The translations under genes and the position numbers were made by a program. From Limnomonas spitsbergensis (Eukaryota > Chlorophyta > Chlorophyceae > Chlamydomonadales), in the NCBI GenBank assembly GCA_037349105.1, contig JAYJMM010000122.1:1860001-1924000 (forward strand): 64,000 bases of DNA, given 5' to 3'. Position 1 is the first letter of the stretch; every line of letters begins with the position of its first letter. The notes under the pieces are model-generated. The model saw only the letters and a list, made by a program, of their open reading frames with translations, made no database searches and had not been told where the DNA came from. Below are positions 11,481 to 21,668 of this stretch, piece after piece.

Positions 11481-11563
11481 GTGAAAGGGTGTCTTTGATA
11501 CTTGCTTTATTTGTTTGCTGTATTTGCGCAGGCATTTACTAGGCGCAGTGCTTAGCCCCGACA
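11479..11563 (+). repeat. Element A repeat B1
   Basis: This 85-bp repeat (GAGTGAAAGGGTGTC ... CCCCGACA) recurs at 18143-18227 with two substitutions. It is separated from A2 by GC, giving the perfect palindrome GACAGCTGTC at 11560-11569. Confidence 0.8.
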
Positions 11564-11999
11564 GCTGTCATGCTGATGTAGCGCACCGCGCGTATTACTG
11601 AATTATCAGTTCCTTGTTTAAGGATTCCTGCAGTTGAACTCTGTTTACGGAACTGCTGTTGCAGTTACACTTTTGTGTTTTCTCTGGATATCAGAGAAGT
11701 GTGTATTTTCACACTTTAGCCTCCTTCTTAGTGGCTGCTTGGTTTTCTGCTGACACTATTTCTTTCTTACTTAAAGCCCTGATTTCGTAATCACCCTTTA
11801 ATCTGAAGTTACATAGTCACTCCTCATCGAGCAAGCACAAACACTGCTCACTTTATTCCAGCAAGCACAAACACTGCTCGAATATCGATCCATCATACAG
11901 AACAAGCACAAACACTGTTCGACCCTTCAGTCTAAGCAAGCACAAACACTGCTTAGTCTTGGAGGTCTTCTCTTGATATTTCGGCCCTTATCAGGCATT

Positions 12000-12049
12000 T
12001 GTCACGAGGCAGCAGTGAACGTGAAGTTTCACTGCGCACAGAAGACACT
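12000..12049 (-). repeat. Element B repeat B2
   Basis: A 50-bp repeat (TGTCACGAGGCAGCAGTG.. to GAAGACACT on the plus strand) that matches 12857-12906 with one substitution. Confidence 0.75.
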
Positions 12050-12854
12050 TATTGGAGTGCTAAGTGCCCTTTATAGGGGTTAACTAGCGTGTGCAGGAGT
12101 GATAAACTGCTGGCAGACAGTTTATCCTCGACTAATCCTCGGGTTACTGCACTAACCTTTGATGATTCCTCTCTTACTGTTGACAAAAGTAGCGAAGTGA
12201 ACTCGTTCCTGCTGGGGCTAGTTGTACTGAAGCCGACTGTTGACAGTAGGAAATGGTGTGGAACGGACTTGAGAGTCGATCCAGCCGAAGTGATGAGAAA
12301 GGAGGAGCCGAAGAGGCGACTCTTTGATGAGGAGGATCGACTGCTGGTGCAGTAAATCAACTTGGTAGCCAGAAAAGGCCTGGGTAGCAGCTCACAGTGT
12401 CGAATTATAGCCTAGAGATAGAACTGTTGAAGCTCACAGTGTAGGGTATAATCGAGAGATAGAGCTGAGATGGATGAAGTAGAGAAGCTGATGCTAGAGA
12501 TCACGAATAAGTGTAGTGGTTAACTAGAGACGGATATTCGATCAGTGTAACGATCAGGGCCTATTACTGAATGATGTGGTCTTGGAGAAATAGGATCAGT
12601 GTAGTGTAAACTAGAGATCTCCTATTAGTGCAGTGTCATGGCCTTGATAAGAGGCCGAAATATCACAGTTGGACGTTAATCCCAGAACAGTTTACAGATA
12701 GCAGGGTGATTCAACTTCGGTATGTTACTTGAGTAAGAAGAGAAGAATGCCTGGAGTTAGCCAGGCATCTTCTAAGTACCACAAACAGACGAAATCCGAA
12801 ACCAAAAAGCGGTACAAGCCACCCATACGTGCGGTGCACCCATACGTCGTGACA
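12048..12854 (-). repeat. Element B repeat A2
   Basis: An 807-bp repeat nearly identical to 16953-17759. The minus strand carries a 103-codon open frame (12360-12049) with LLLSTVREESS, in which the STV part matches TTGTCAACAGTA shared with elements A and C. It also contains GATATTTCGGCCTCTTATCA on the minus strand, again as in element A. Confidence 0.8.
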
Positions 12855-12856
12855 GC

Positions 12857-12906
12857 TGTCACGAGGCAGCAGTGAGCGTGAAGTTTCACTGCGCACAGAA
12901 GACACT
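12857..12906 (-). repeat. Element B repeat B1
   Basis: A 50-bp repeat next to a C8 run (polypurine tract on the minus strand). It is separated from A2 by GC, giving TGACAGCTGTCA at 12850-12861. Confidence 0.75.
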
Positions 12907-13566
12907 CCCCCCCCAGTCCGAAATTCAGAAGGCGGAGCAATTATTAATAGAGGACTGTAAAAATACCCTCTTAATCCTTGAGGTGGGCACAGCCATGCGA
13001 GATTACGGCTGATGTTTTGACATATCATGCACGTCAAAATGCCTCTGTGCCCTCCACTCTAGCACCTCAAGGATTCTTACACGGATAAGCCGTGAGTGGA
13101 CCAATTACAGGATGAAAACCCTCGTGGGGAAACCTTGTAAGGTCTTGAGACAATCTACGATGATCCACTGCGATGATCCTCTCTGTCATGGCTCCAAGAC
13201 CCCATGCTCCACGACGCGTCCTTTATTGGCAAGCCTACCTACCCTGACACTCCCCATTTTCCTCCGCATTATGCGCCCGTAACTATCACCTCAGAACTTC
13301 GCATTATGCGTCCCAAACCTCAATCTGCACATCCGCATACCAACCCCCAAATCTCCTTTTCACACCTCGCTTTATGCGCCCCGGACACTCCCCATTGCCC
13401 CTGCACTCAACTCTCTGATACACTAGACCTGCCAGCGTTAACGCCCCGACTCGGTCTCCTCATTTCCCTTCTGTTGCGCAGATTTCTCACACCAATTCCT
13501 CCGAAGTCCCCGAACTCCCCTCTAATCCCGCTGACTAACCCAACTAACAGATTCGTCTACCACCCA
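12907..13566 (-). other. Element B 3' internal region
   Basis: Immediately inside the G-tract the minus strand reads ATTTCGGACT, with ACAGTCCTCTATTA further in, which matches the corresponding region of element A. An inverted pair of CACCTCAAGGATT and its complement occurs at about 12970-13075. Plus-strand text at 13255-13380 repeats CGCATTATGCG-like words. No coding family is recognised. Confidence 0.4.
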
Positions 13567-14328
13567 CTATCGCAGCATGCGCCCCATGACTTCCCTTGAA
13601 GCAAATATCAGAATCCACACCCTAGCTCCAGCCCCACTTCCTTCCCCATACCCTCCAGACATCGTTTTAATGGCCACCCTCCCCTGCAACTGTAGTTGCC
13701 AGAGCCACTCAAATCTCGCTGGAGAGCACCTCAGGAAATTAACTGCCACCAAACAGCAGACCACGTGTGGGACCGCGTGTACAGCGACGGCGAGCACAAT
13801 GTCCGCTAGTGCTGCCGCAGGGTGGACAATGATGACGTGGAGGCCGTGATGCTTCCTCAGGAATCGATACGAGGCGGGCTGCATAGGATCCAAATGATAA
13901 TCCGCCCTGCCCGCTGGGTCGTTGCAGTTGGTGATGACACTTGGCCATCGGTCCCGGGCTGGCCGACCACTCGGAGGTCTCGGTGGAACGGTTGCCGTGG
14001 CGGGTGCCGCTGACTGAGAGGATTCACCGCCCGGATAGGACGCGTGATCCTCTGGCGGCCTTCCCATCACCCGCGGAGGTGATGGCGGTTCGCGAGCCTG
14101 CGCAACGTTGAGTTGCCGGCTGGTCCAGCCCGAGGGCGGAACTGCTGCAAGTGCTCGTGGTTCTGATGGCGGCCGCGGCCGTAGGGCCGGCCGCGGCGCA
14201 GGGCTCAGCCAAGGTGCAGCTGGCGGCCGTGGCGCTGGCAGCGGTGGCAATGGGCTGACCTTCTGCGGCTTGAGCGACACCCTTTTGGCTCTGGGCTTCC
14301 CCTCGGTCATGGCCTGCTCCCTTGTCAA
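13567..14328 (-). CDS. Element B open frame, unknown function
   Basis: A 253-codon frame on the minus strand. The first 120 residues are Pro/Arg/Ala-rich and unstructured in appearance (PLPPLPAPRPPAAP). The second half is more globular (SVITNCNDPAGRADYHLDP, YRFLRKHHGLHVIIV, HAVPHVVCCLVAVNFL, WLWQLQLQGRVAIK). I do not recognise it. The spacing of the last part faintly recalls the domain that follows RNase H in some algal retroelements, but catalytic residues are not visible. It lies downstream of the satellite and the Gag-like frame in the element's own direction. It may be decayed or frameshifted. Confidence 0.3.
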   Translation of the reverse strand: MTREQAMTEGKPRAKRVSLKPQKVSPLPPLPAPRPPAAPWLSPAPRPALRPRPPSEPRALAAVPPSGWTSRQLNVAQAREPPSPPRVMGRPPEDHASYPGGESSQSAAPATATVPPRPPSGRPARDRWPSVITNCNDPAGRADYHLDPMQPASYRFLRKHHGLHVIIVHPAAALADIVLAVAVHAVPHVVCCLVAVNFLRCSPARFEWLWQLQLQGRVAIKTMSGGYGEGSGAGARVWILIFASREVMGRMLR

Positions 14329-14329
14329 G

Positions 14330-15480
14330 TCAAGATCAGCATCACAGCAGATCTGAAGGCAAGATCTGTATCACTAAAAATCTAATATCAGGAGCTGCAA
14401 GTCAAGTCCCTCAGGTCAAGATCTGCATCGTTGCAGATCTGCAAGTCACGATCTGCAAGCCAGAATATAATTTACAGGCAATGTCAAGATCTGCGCCACA
14501 ACAGATATGCAGTTTACTGGCGAAGTCAAGATCTGCAATACAGCAGATCGGCAATGCATGATGTGCAAGTCAGGATCTGAATCACTGCAAATCTACTTAT
14601 CTGGATCTGCAAGTCATAACATGCGGGTCAAGATCTGCATCATTAACGATCTGCAAGGCAAGATCTGTATCACAACAGATCTACTATCAGGAGCTGCAAG
14701 TCAAGTCCCTCAGGTCAAGATCTGCATCGTTGCAGATCTGTAAGTCAAGACCTGCAAGTCAGAATTTAATTTACTGGCAATGTCAAGATCTGCACCAAAA
14801 CATATTTGCAGTTTACCGGCGAAGTCAAGATCTGCAACACAGCAGATCGGCAATTCAGCAGATCAGCAATGCATGATCTGCAAGTCAGGATCTGAATCAC
14901 TGCAAATCTACTTATCTGGATCTGCAAGTCATAACATGCGGGTCAAGATCTTCATAATTAACGATCTGCAAGGCAAGATCTGTATCACAACAGATCTACT
15001 ATCAGGAGCTGCAAGTCAAGTCCTGCAGGTCAAGATCTGCATTGTTGCAGATCTGTAAGTCAAGACCTGCAAGTCAGAATTTAATTTACTGGCAATGTCA
15101 AGATCTGCACCAAAACAGATTTGCAGTTTACCGGCGAAGTCAAGATCTGCAACACAGCAGATCGGCAATTCAGCAGATCGGCAATGCATGATCTGCAAGT
15201 CAGGATCTGAATCACTGCAAATCTACTTATCTGGATCTGCAAGTCATAACATGCGGGTCAAGATCTGCATCATTAAAGATCTGCAAGTCAGAAAATCCAG
15301 CACAAGCGAACAGCAAGACTGCGATATACAGCACTCGAGATCCACATCACTCGAGATCTGCAGATCAAGATCTGTACTGAAGATCTACATCGCTCAAGAT
15401 CTGTAGGTCCAGATCTGCAACACTGGGCATCTGTAATGCCAGATCTGCACCATGCAATCAGGACATGCAAGTCAGGTCCG
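14330..15480. repeat. AGATCT-rich satellite inside element B
   Basis: About three and a half copies of a 300-315-bp unit (GGAGCTGCAAGTCAAGTCC starts at 14391, 14690 and 15005), each built from shorter words around AAGATCTGCA and CAGATCTGCAAGTC. AGATCT and GATC are extremely frequent. Open frames on both strands (for example 14780-15058 and 15095-15406) are by-products of the repeat. Confidence 0.75.
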
Positions 15481-15746
15481 GAAGCGCTCAAGGCATGCGT
15501 GTGAAGATACGAACAATTAAATCACGGGAGACTCGGAACTCTTGGTGAGCATGCGAGCAGAACTCAGGTGGCTAGTGGCTACGCCAATACCGATCATGGT
15601 GAACGACCAATAGTCAGCGCCACACGCCGTTGCGCCGGCGCTGATGACCTTGTCTCCTCAGTTGACCGTGACGACCATGATGGCACCAGCCCCCGTAGCT
15701 GCCACGTCCGCTGTGCAAGATCCCGAACCAGCAGTAGGTCCGCTGA

Positions 15747-16646
15747 TCAGTTGGCTCGGAGGTGCGGCTTGCGTCGATCACCCGCGGCCAGGACGTCTCG
15801 TCCCGCATGGGGAAGGGGAGACCATGCCTTGAAGGGGGCAGAAGGCACACATCTGTGACGCTGGTTGCTCTGGTCTTTCTTGCTCAGACTGCCCTGTCCA
15901 TCATGTTGGTCGAGGGCACCCTGGCTCTGGGCAAGAAAAGGGACAAGCTCATGGTCGTGGTCAGTCAGCATGGCCAGGGCAGAGCATGGGATTATCTGGC
16001 CACGCTCACTTGCGGCATGGCCTGTGTCAGCCCACATCTGCCGAATCTCCCATTCCCCAATCACGTGTGTGGTGAACAGCGCGAAGCGGGGTGCATCATG
16101 CTCAACCTGATCTGCCGACTCACATGGTCGGTGATGGTCCTCGCTGCGGGGCCCGGGCGCTAGAGCCATATCGTGCGGCACTAGACCATGACCCTCAAAG
16201 AGGGGGTTTTGCCATTCAAACCACGGCTCACCTGTCTGAGAACTTGTGGGGGTCCCCCCCACAGTTGTGATCGACACCTCACCTTCGGTGCGCAAGCCAC
16301 ACAACCTTGTGGCTAGATCTGAGGTGACCCCACGGGACCCCCGTAATTCCCTGAACAGCTCATTCCTTACCGTGTTCTCATCGGCGGGGAATCCAGTATA
16401 TGTTTTGGGGATTTGCATGCTTCCACCCGGGTCATACTGATGGGAACCTCGGTAAGGGGTCTGACTCACGTCAGTGGTGTTGTCCATGCCCCCCCTAAGC
16501 AATCCCTTCACCTTTTGTGCCAGAAAAGACCAGCCATCAGAAGACTCGTTGTCGGGGATGGAGGCAGAGCAACGTGCCGTACCACCTCCGGATCCAATCT
16601 CTTGACCCTCTCCTAAGACCCGGCATGCACCCACCTGAAGTTGCAC
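15747..16646 (-). CDS. Gag-like frame of element B
   Basis: A frame of about 299 codons on the minus strand. Residues near 35-75 (SFLAQKVKGLLRGGMDNTTD, later YDPGGSMQ and KTYTG) and near 165-230 (FEWQNPLFEGHGLVPHD, QVEHDAPRF, IRQMWADTG) align with the third part of the Gag-like region of element A at 6190-6715. It keeps TGG at the position where A has a TGA stop, so B is the better preserved copy. A structural role is inferred from order and conservation only. The true start is unclear; coding may begin further upstream toward 16950. Confidence 0.5.
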   Translation of the reverse strand: MQLQVGACRVLGEGQEIGSGGGTARCSASIPDNESSDGWSFLAQKVKGLLRGGMDNTTDVSQTPYRGSHQYDPGGSMQIPKTYTGFPADENTVRNELFRELRGSRGVTSDLATRLCGLRTEGEVSITTVGGTPTSSQTGEPWFEWQNPLFEGHGLVPHDMALAPGPRSEDHHRPCESADQVEHDAPRFALFTTHVIGEWEIRQMWADTGHAASERGQIIPCSALAMLTDHDHELVPFLAQSQGALDQHDGQGSLSKKDQSNQRHRCVPSAPFKAWSPLPHAGRDVLAAGDRRKPHLRAN

Positions 16647-16952
16647 ACCGTATACTGGTGTTGGTGGCTCCTAGCCATGGACATCCATGCCTGATGCCTA
16701 GCTATCAATGCCTGAGTGATCACTGGCTAACAACTGTTGAATACGTTGTTCGGCCTCCGTGAGAGGCTTAGCCTCCTGTAAAGGAGGCTCCCCCCTTGGG
16801 TAGAATCGGAATTCATCCAGGGGTTGAACACGATATTGGGATATGTTCGATGTTATCGCTCACTTTTCGGCAACAGAACACGATCAGGAACCTTATTTCC
16901 GCTTTTTGCTCGCCAGCAGATTCGAAGTGATGCGAACCTGGATTCTTCTCTT

Positions 16953-17759
16953 CTTATTGGAGTGCTAAGTGCCCTTTATAGGGGTTAACTAGCGTGTGCA
17001 GGAGCGATAAACTGCTGGCAGACAGTTTATCCTCGACTAATCCTCGGGTTACTGCACTAACCTTTGATGATTCCTCTCTTACTGTTGACAAAAGTAGCGA
17101 AGTGAACTCGTTCCTGCTGGGGCTAGTTGTACTGAAGCCGACTGTTGACAGTAGGAAATGGTGTGGAACGGACTTGAGAGTCGATCCAGCCGAAGTGATG
17201 AGAAAGGAGGAGCCGAAGAGGCGACTCTTTGATGAGGAGGATCGACTGCTGGTGCAGTAAATCAACTTGGTAGCCAGAAAAGGCCTGGGTAGCAGCTCAC
17301 AGTGTCGAATTATAGCCTAGAGATAGAACTGTTGAAGCTCACAGTGTAGGGTATAATCGAGAGATAGAGCTGAGATGGATGAAGTAGAGAAGCTGATGCT
17401 AGAGATCACGAATAAGTGTAGTGGTTAACTAGAGACGGATATTCGATCAGTGTAACGATCAGGGCCTATTACTGAATGATGTGGTATTGGAGAAATAGGA
17501 TCAGTGTAGTGTAAACTAGAGATCTCCTATTAGTGCAGTGTCATGGCCTTGATAAGAGGCCGAAATATCACAGTTGGACGTTAATCCCAGAACAGTTTAC
17601 ATATAGCAGGGTGATTCAACTTCGGTATGTTACTTGAGTAAGAAGAGAAGAATGCCTGGAGTTAGCCAGGCATCTTCTAAGTACCACAAACAGACGAAAT
17701 CCGAAACCAAAAAGCGGTACAAGCCACCCATACGTGCGGTGCACCCATACGTCGTGACA
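16953..17759 (-). repeat. Element B repeat A1 (5' terminal)
   Basis: An 807-bp copy matching 12048-12854 with about three substitutions (for example at 17003, 17485 and 17602). It ends at 17759 and is followed by the CATT duplication. Confidence 0.8.
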
Positions 17760-18142
17760 CATTCTCCAGCCTTCCAGCTGGTTTATCACCACCAACTCCA
17801 TCAACACTTCATCAACAGCCAGTCCAGAGGCTCCAAGTCGACTCCTTGATAGATCATCAAACGAGTCTCCCCATCTGAAGATCGCCTACAAGCGACTTCC
17901 CACTGAAGATCATCGTACCCTGTCATCAGTGTACTACTACAACTTCGACTGCTACTACAGTCACCTTCGGAAGGGTCGACCCATCAGGCAATCTTGTCAA
18001 CAGTAGAGAATAGTCAGGTAAGTAGTCCAGGGGATACTTATCTTAAATACATCGACTGATCCCAGGTTTACAGCTGGGGATTCGAGTCTCAACAGCAGTG
18101 ATCAAGAATCTGTCATATTCCTGAAGTCACAGCACTTTTCAA

Positions 18143-18227
18143 GAGTGAAAGGGTGTCTTTGATACTTGCTTTATTTGTTTGCTGTATTTGCGCAGTCATT
18201 TACTAGGCGCAGCGCTTAGCCCCGACA
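18143..18227 (+). repeat. Element A repeat B2 (3' terminal)
   Basis: Second copy of the 85-bp B repeat. It ends GACA at 18227 and is followed by the CTGG duplication. Confidence 0.8.
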
Positions 18228-18231
18228 CTGG

Positions 18232-18960
18232 GACTAAATTTGATACATTTGATACAGTTCGTTGGGGCCAAAAGACGCATGGGGTATATACATGCTGCAT
18301 AGACGCCATGTGAGAAATGAGAACCATACTGGTCTATTCTTATGCCCCCAAATGAGAACCATACAGGTATACTCGTTTGCCCCCAAATGAGAACCATACT
18401 GGTATACTCTTTTGCCCCCAAATGAGAACCATACTGGTATACTCTTTTGCCCCTAAATGAGAACCATACTGGTATACTCTTTTGCCCCCAAATGAGAACC
18501 ATACTGGTATACTCTTTTGCCCCCAAATGAGAACCATACTGGTATACTCTTTTGCCCCTAAATGAGAACCATACTGGTCTACTCTTTTGCCCCCAAATGA
18601 GAACCATACTGGTATACTCTTTTGCCCCCAAATGAGAACCATACTGGTATACTCTTTTGCCCCCAAATGAGAACCATACTGGTATACTCTTTTGCCCCCA
18701 AATGAGAACCATACTGGTATAATCTTTTGCCTCCAAATGAGAACCATACTGGTATACTCTTTTGCCCCCACTTCATGTTTCATGACTGGGGCTTATCTCA
18801 TGCACTATGGTGTTCATTCCCTCGCCACTGTCTTGTGGTTGTGTGCTAGTTACATGCCCAGGGGGGTCACCGTGTTTTGCTCGCTGTCCTAGGGTATCAT
18901 GTGCCTGTACCGTTTAACGGGCAGTCGGGCACATGTCCCACGCATCAAAAGTGATGCTCT
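18232..18960 (+). mobile_element. LINE 3' tail with 35-bp tandem array
   Basis: The segment 18752-18960 (ACTCTTTTGCCCCCACTTC ... TGATGCTCTG) is a diverged copy of 25550-25705, which directly follows a LINE reverse-transcriptase fragment. It is therefore a 3' untranslated end of that family. About 13 copies of a 35-bp unit (AATGAGAACCATACTGGTAT + 15 nt) lie at 18315-18775; 35 is not a multiple of three, which explains the open frames in all three minus-strand registers. Element A is inserted immediately to the left. Confidence 0.6.
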
Positions 18961-20920
18961 GCTAGCAGTACTCATTTTAAGGATTTAGACAAACCTTCAG
19001 GTTATAGTGCATGTTTTCTTTTACTTCCTGAAAGCTCAGATTTATAGTGAATCCCTCATGAGCATTACACAAGTATGAGGTTGTGCCGGCAGCACTGCAA
19101 GACACCCCGCCCGCTTATGGCAGCAGCTATGTAGCTCGCGGTTGGACAGGACAAAGAGGGCGCAAATGATACAGAAAGTGAACTGCTGGGGACATCGGAG
19201 GAGTTGGAGCGTGAGGCAGTTGTCTCTTACTGTGTCGGATTCTCTGACCTACAGCCGCAATTCGTCTGAGAGGTGCTACAGCTAGTGGACGCAGCCTACA
19301 AGCAAGAGAAGTTCACGAGCCTGAGAGGAATTCATGCATGCATAATAGTGGCGATACCTTTTTACCAGGTTGTATTTAAGCAATATAAGCAGATCCGTAT
19401 ATATTCAAACGCCTTTGCGCTCTTTTTCAGACCTGATAACCCATCAAGCTTGGTCCAGGAGCTCGTACCCCACTCATCAAGGGTTTAGGTCCCCTGTCAT
19501 TGGGCAGACAAATAAATGGATTTCATTGCCCTCAACATCGAAAGGACCACATCACTGTTTCATTGCCCGCTCAGACATTTGCCGGCGCACGTGCACGCCC
19601 CCCGACCAGGCGGTGAGTGATACTCCGTCGATACTCTGACATCCACTGAAATGAGATTGCCGCGAAAGCATCTGCCATCAAGCGGGCCATCTGGCAGCTA
19701 TCTGTGACGAGCCCTCTGCTGGAGCACCGCTACGCTGCCACTTGGCGGGCGGCTGTCGACAGGCGGATAAGGTCGGTGATGACAGGAGAGGGGCGCTCAC
19801 CAACACGGATCCAAGCGAAGCGCCGATGAAGGTCTTCCTGTCCAGCTACAGCCGCCGAGGCGCTGATGAAGCGCCGGCGAGCCTCCAAGACTGCCCTAAT
19901 TGCCTCTGTTGACCGCTGGTGGGCAAGCAGCTCTATCAACATTGTCGGTAGTCTTTGCCAATCAAGGCACATCGTGCCGCCTGCTCCTCCTGCGAGCGGG
20001 ACCGTTGCGGACGGACGGCCACATTGTGAGGGCGGGTGAGGCGAGCAAGATCACGCTCGAAGGCAGGCCACCATGCCAGAAGGCGTTGAGCATCCTCCGG
20101 GGCATTCTAAGCCTGCTGGGTATGTAGCCAGGCGAGCCACTCCTGATGTAACCCTGCGTCTTTCGCTGTTGACCACGATGCCGTCTCCTGGTGTCAGCCG
20201 TGTTAATCGCACCTAGCCCCGACCGTAAGTGGAGGGGAAATGTACAGGTAAGTGTCAGCCACGCTAACCGTAACGAGCCGCGGAAGTACGTTTGTTCGCC
20301 ACACACTCCCGGTATGCGCCTGAGGCGGCTACTGTAGGCTGAAATCAGGCATAAGTGCGGCCGCAGAACTGAGTTCCAATGCGGGGTCCCTGGGGTTCCC
20401 TCAACCGATGACATGCCTATGACCCTGCTCGTTGATTGCGTCCACTTGCGCCAGCACATCTGTGATGGGTAGCTGCTGTTGGTCAGTCGCTGTCTAACAA
20501 CGTTTGGGGATGGCTGCTTTCTCTAGCTTCCACAAGGCACCTAGCGTTCACTGCACCATTCCAGTTGCACCTTCCGGTGCTCTACTCGATCGCTGGCTAC
20601 ATGGCGGCCGCCTAGAGTGGGCTGTCTTGCTGAGTTGTTGTGATGGCTGATGTACCGCTGCGTTGTAGACTCAGGGCATATGCTGCCACCAATCACGTAA
20701 CTTGGAACGGCTGGACATGCAGCTCCCTCGTGACCCTCCAGCTGGCAGTGGATGTGGATAAACCTGCAGCCTGGCGTGGGTGTTGCAACAGGCTGGAATG
20801 CTGCATCCTTCTATCTAGCAAGTGCCGTGGCCGGAGGCGACCGATAGCCCACACCACATCTCCGTAGTTGGCCGCCGGCCTTGCGTATATAGCCGACAAC
20901 AGGATGCGAGTAGGCCGATG
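18961..20920. other. Decayed LINE-like coding remnants
   Basis: At 19150-19340 (plus) a broken frame reads ELLGTSEELEREA, DLQPQFV, stop, EVLQLVDAAYK, which matches ELLGDLKELELG..DLQPLPVPEVLALVDAAYE at 47630-47755. At 20150-20215 (minus) INTADTRRRHRGQQRKT matches STADTRGRRSGQQRDG at about 47950. So two pieces of one family lie here in opposite directions, both degenerate. The minus-strand frames 19730-19972 and 19962-20459 belong to this debris. No intact gene. Confidence 0.5.
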
Positions 20921-21664
20921 TGTCACGACGTATGACTGCACCGTGCGTTTGACTGCGCCAACTGCTTTTTCGGTTGGAAGTTATGTGTGAACCTGAACTA
21001 GTGTGGTTGCCGTCTTAGAGGATCCCGAACTGGGTCCTTTACTTTTTCTTTCTTACTTGATCTCACGGCCTTCAATAGACTCTTAACGTTTCCAGCTATT
21101 GTTCCTGATTATCGATCTGCAAGTTAATCGTCAATCCAAGTCTTACTAAGGGGAAACTGGCAGAGCAGCTAGGCCAAGAGCGACTCTATAAGCATCAACA
21201 AGTCTCCTAATACGAAGCTGGCAGTGCATCTAGGCCAACAGTCGACTATCTGCAGCAATTAGAGTTATTCCTGCCTCTTAACAAGGCATATCTCCAGCCT
21301 TACAGCTGGATATTACCACCAACCCACCATCACATCTCCAACCTATAGCCTTTCCTTTGGCTCCAAGTCGACCATCTGATTCATCAGAGATATCTTCAAT
21401 CACCAGAAGTCGCCAAGCAAGCGACTCACCACAGCAGATCAACGGCCACAATCGCCCAAGGTCGTCCCAAGAAGTCTAGAAGTACCTCAGAAGTCGACGC
21501 TTTACGAGATCTTGTCAACAGTATCGAAGATGTCCAGGTGAAGTAGCAAGAGCTTTCACCTGTTATCGAGCTGAGTTCACTGAGTTACAGCAGTGGATCG
21601 AGAAGCTCCTACTATAACCTCTGTAAGAGTTTATTAGTACTTGTTTAAGAAAGAAAAAGTGTCA
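20921..21664 (+). mobile_element. Solo terminal repeat of a third related element (C)
   Basis: The segment starts TGTCACGACGTATG, matching the start of element B's repeat, and its right half matches element A's repeat (CTCCAGCCTTACAGCTGG, ATCTTGTCAACAGTA). It ends AAAAAGTGTCA, and GATG is repeated on both sides (20917-20920 and 21665-21668). No internal region remains. It is read as a solo repeat left by recombination, or an insertion of the repeat alone. Confidence 0.65.
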
Positions 21665-21668
21665 GATG

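Larger units (their letters stand above)
12000..17759 (-). mobile_element. Element B: young split-direct-repeat retroelement nested in A
   Basis: Read on the minus strand: A1 (17759-16953), internal (16952-12907), B1 (12906-12857), GC, A2 (12854-12048), B2 (12049-12000). The two 807-bp A repeats differ at about three positions, so insertion was recent. CATT is duplicated at both ends (11996-11999 and 17760-17763), and the empty site is preserved in A's other repeat at 3645-3655. Ends are TGTCACGACG and CCTCGTGACA (minus-strand reading). The internal part has a Gag-like frame related to that of A, an AGATCT-rich satellite and a second open frame. No polymerase or integrase was seen, so it must have been moved by enzymes from elsewhere. 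Confidence 0.8.
11566..18140 (+). repeat. Element A repeat A2, split by element B
   Basis: A2 runs 11566-11999, is interrupted by element B with its CATT duplication, and continues 17760-18140. The uninterrupted order is given by A1 at 3640-3650. Small differences from A1 include two 4-bp gaps near 17920 and 18040. Confidence 0.8.
3211..18227 (+). mobile_element. Element A: split-direct-repeat retroelement with nested element B
   Basis: The element begins TGTCATGCTG at 3211 and ends GCCCCGACA at 18227, and is flanked on both sides by CTGG (3207-3210 and 18228-18231). Its terminal repeats are split: A1 (3211-4030) at the left; then the internal region; then at the right B1 (11479-11563), the dinucleotide GC, A2 (11566-11999 continued at 17760-18140) and B2 (18143-18227). 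A1 and A2 differ by only a few substitutions and small gaps, and B1 and B2 by two bases. Element B interrupts A2. Without it, A is about 9.25 kb. The internal region holds a Gag-like region, a hairpin-bearing Pro/Gly segment and a broken C5 DNA methyltransferase. No reverse transcriptase, RNase H, integrase or tyrosine recombinase was recognised, so A looks non-autonomous or decayed. Split direct repeats are known from PAT/Ngaro/Kangaroo-type tyrosine-recombinase retroelements; TG..CA ends with a 4-bp target duplication are typical of integrase-using LTR elements. Confidence 0.8.

Noticed and set aside
16921..16960. tRNA-like GGTTCG text (minus strand) just inside element B, a possible primer site or tRNA
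   Set aside because: No acceptor stem or anticodon arm can be drawn and no CCA-complementary TGG follows the repeat.
3211..18227. Ordinary LTR retrotransposon with two complete LTRs
   Set aside because: The 85-bp B part is absent at the left end and present twice at the right; element B shows the same, so it is not simple decay.
18203..18783. Minus-strand frames of 147-177 codons with 35-residue repeats
   Set aside because: They are the three registers of a 35-bp non-coding tandem array in a LINE tail.
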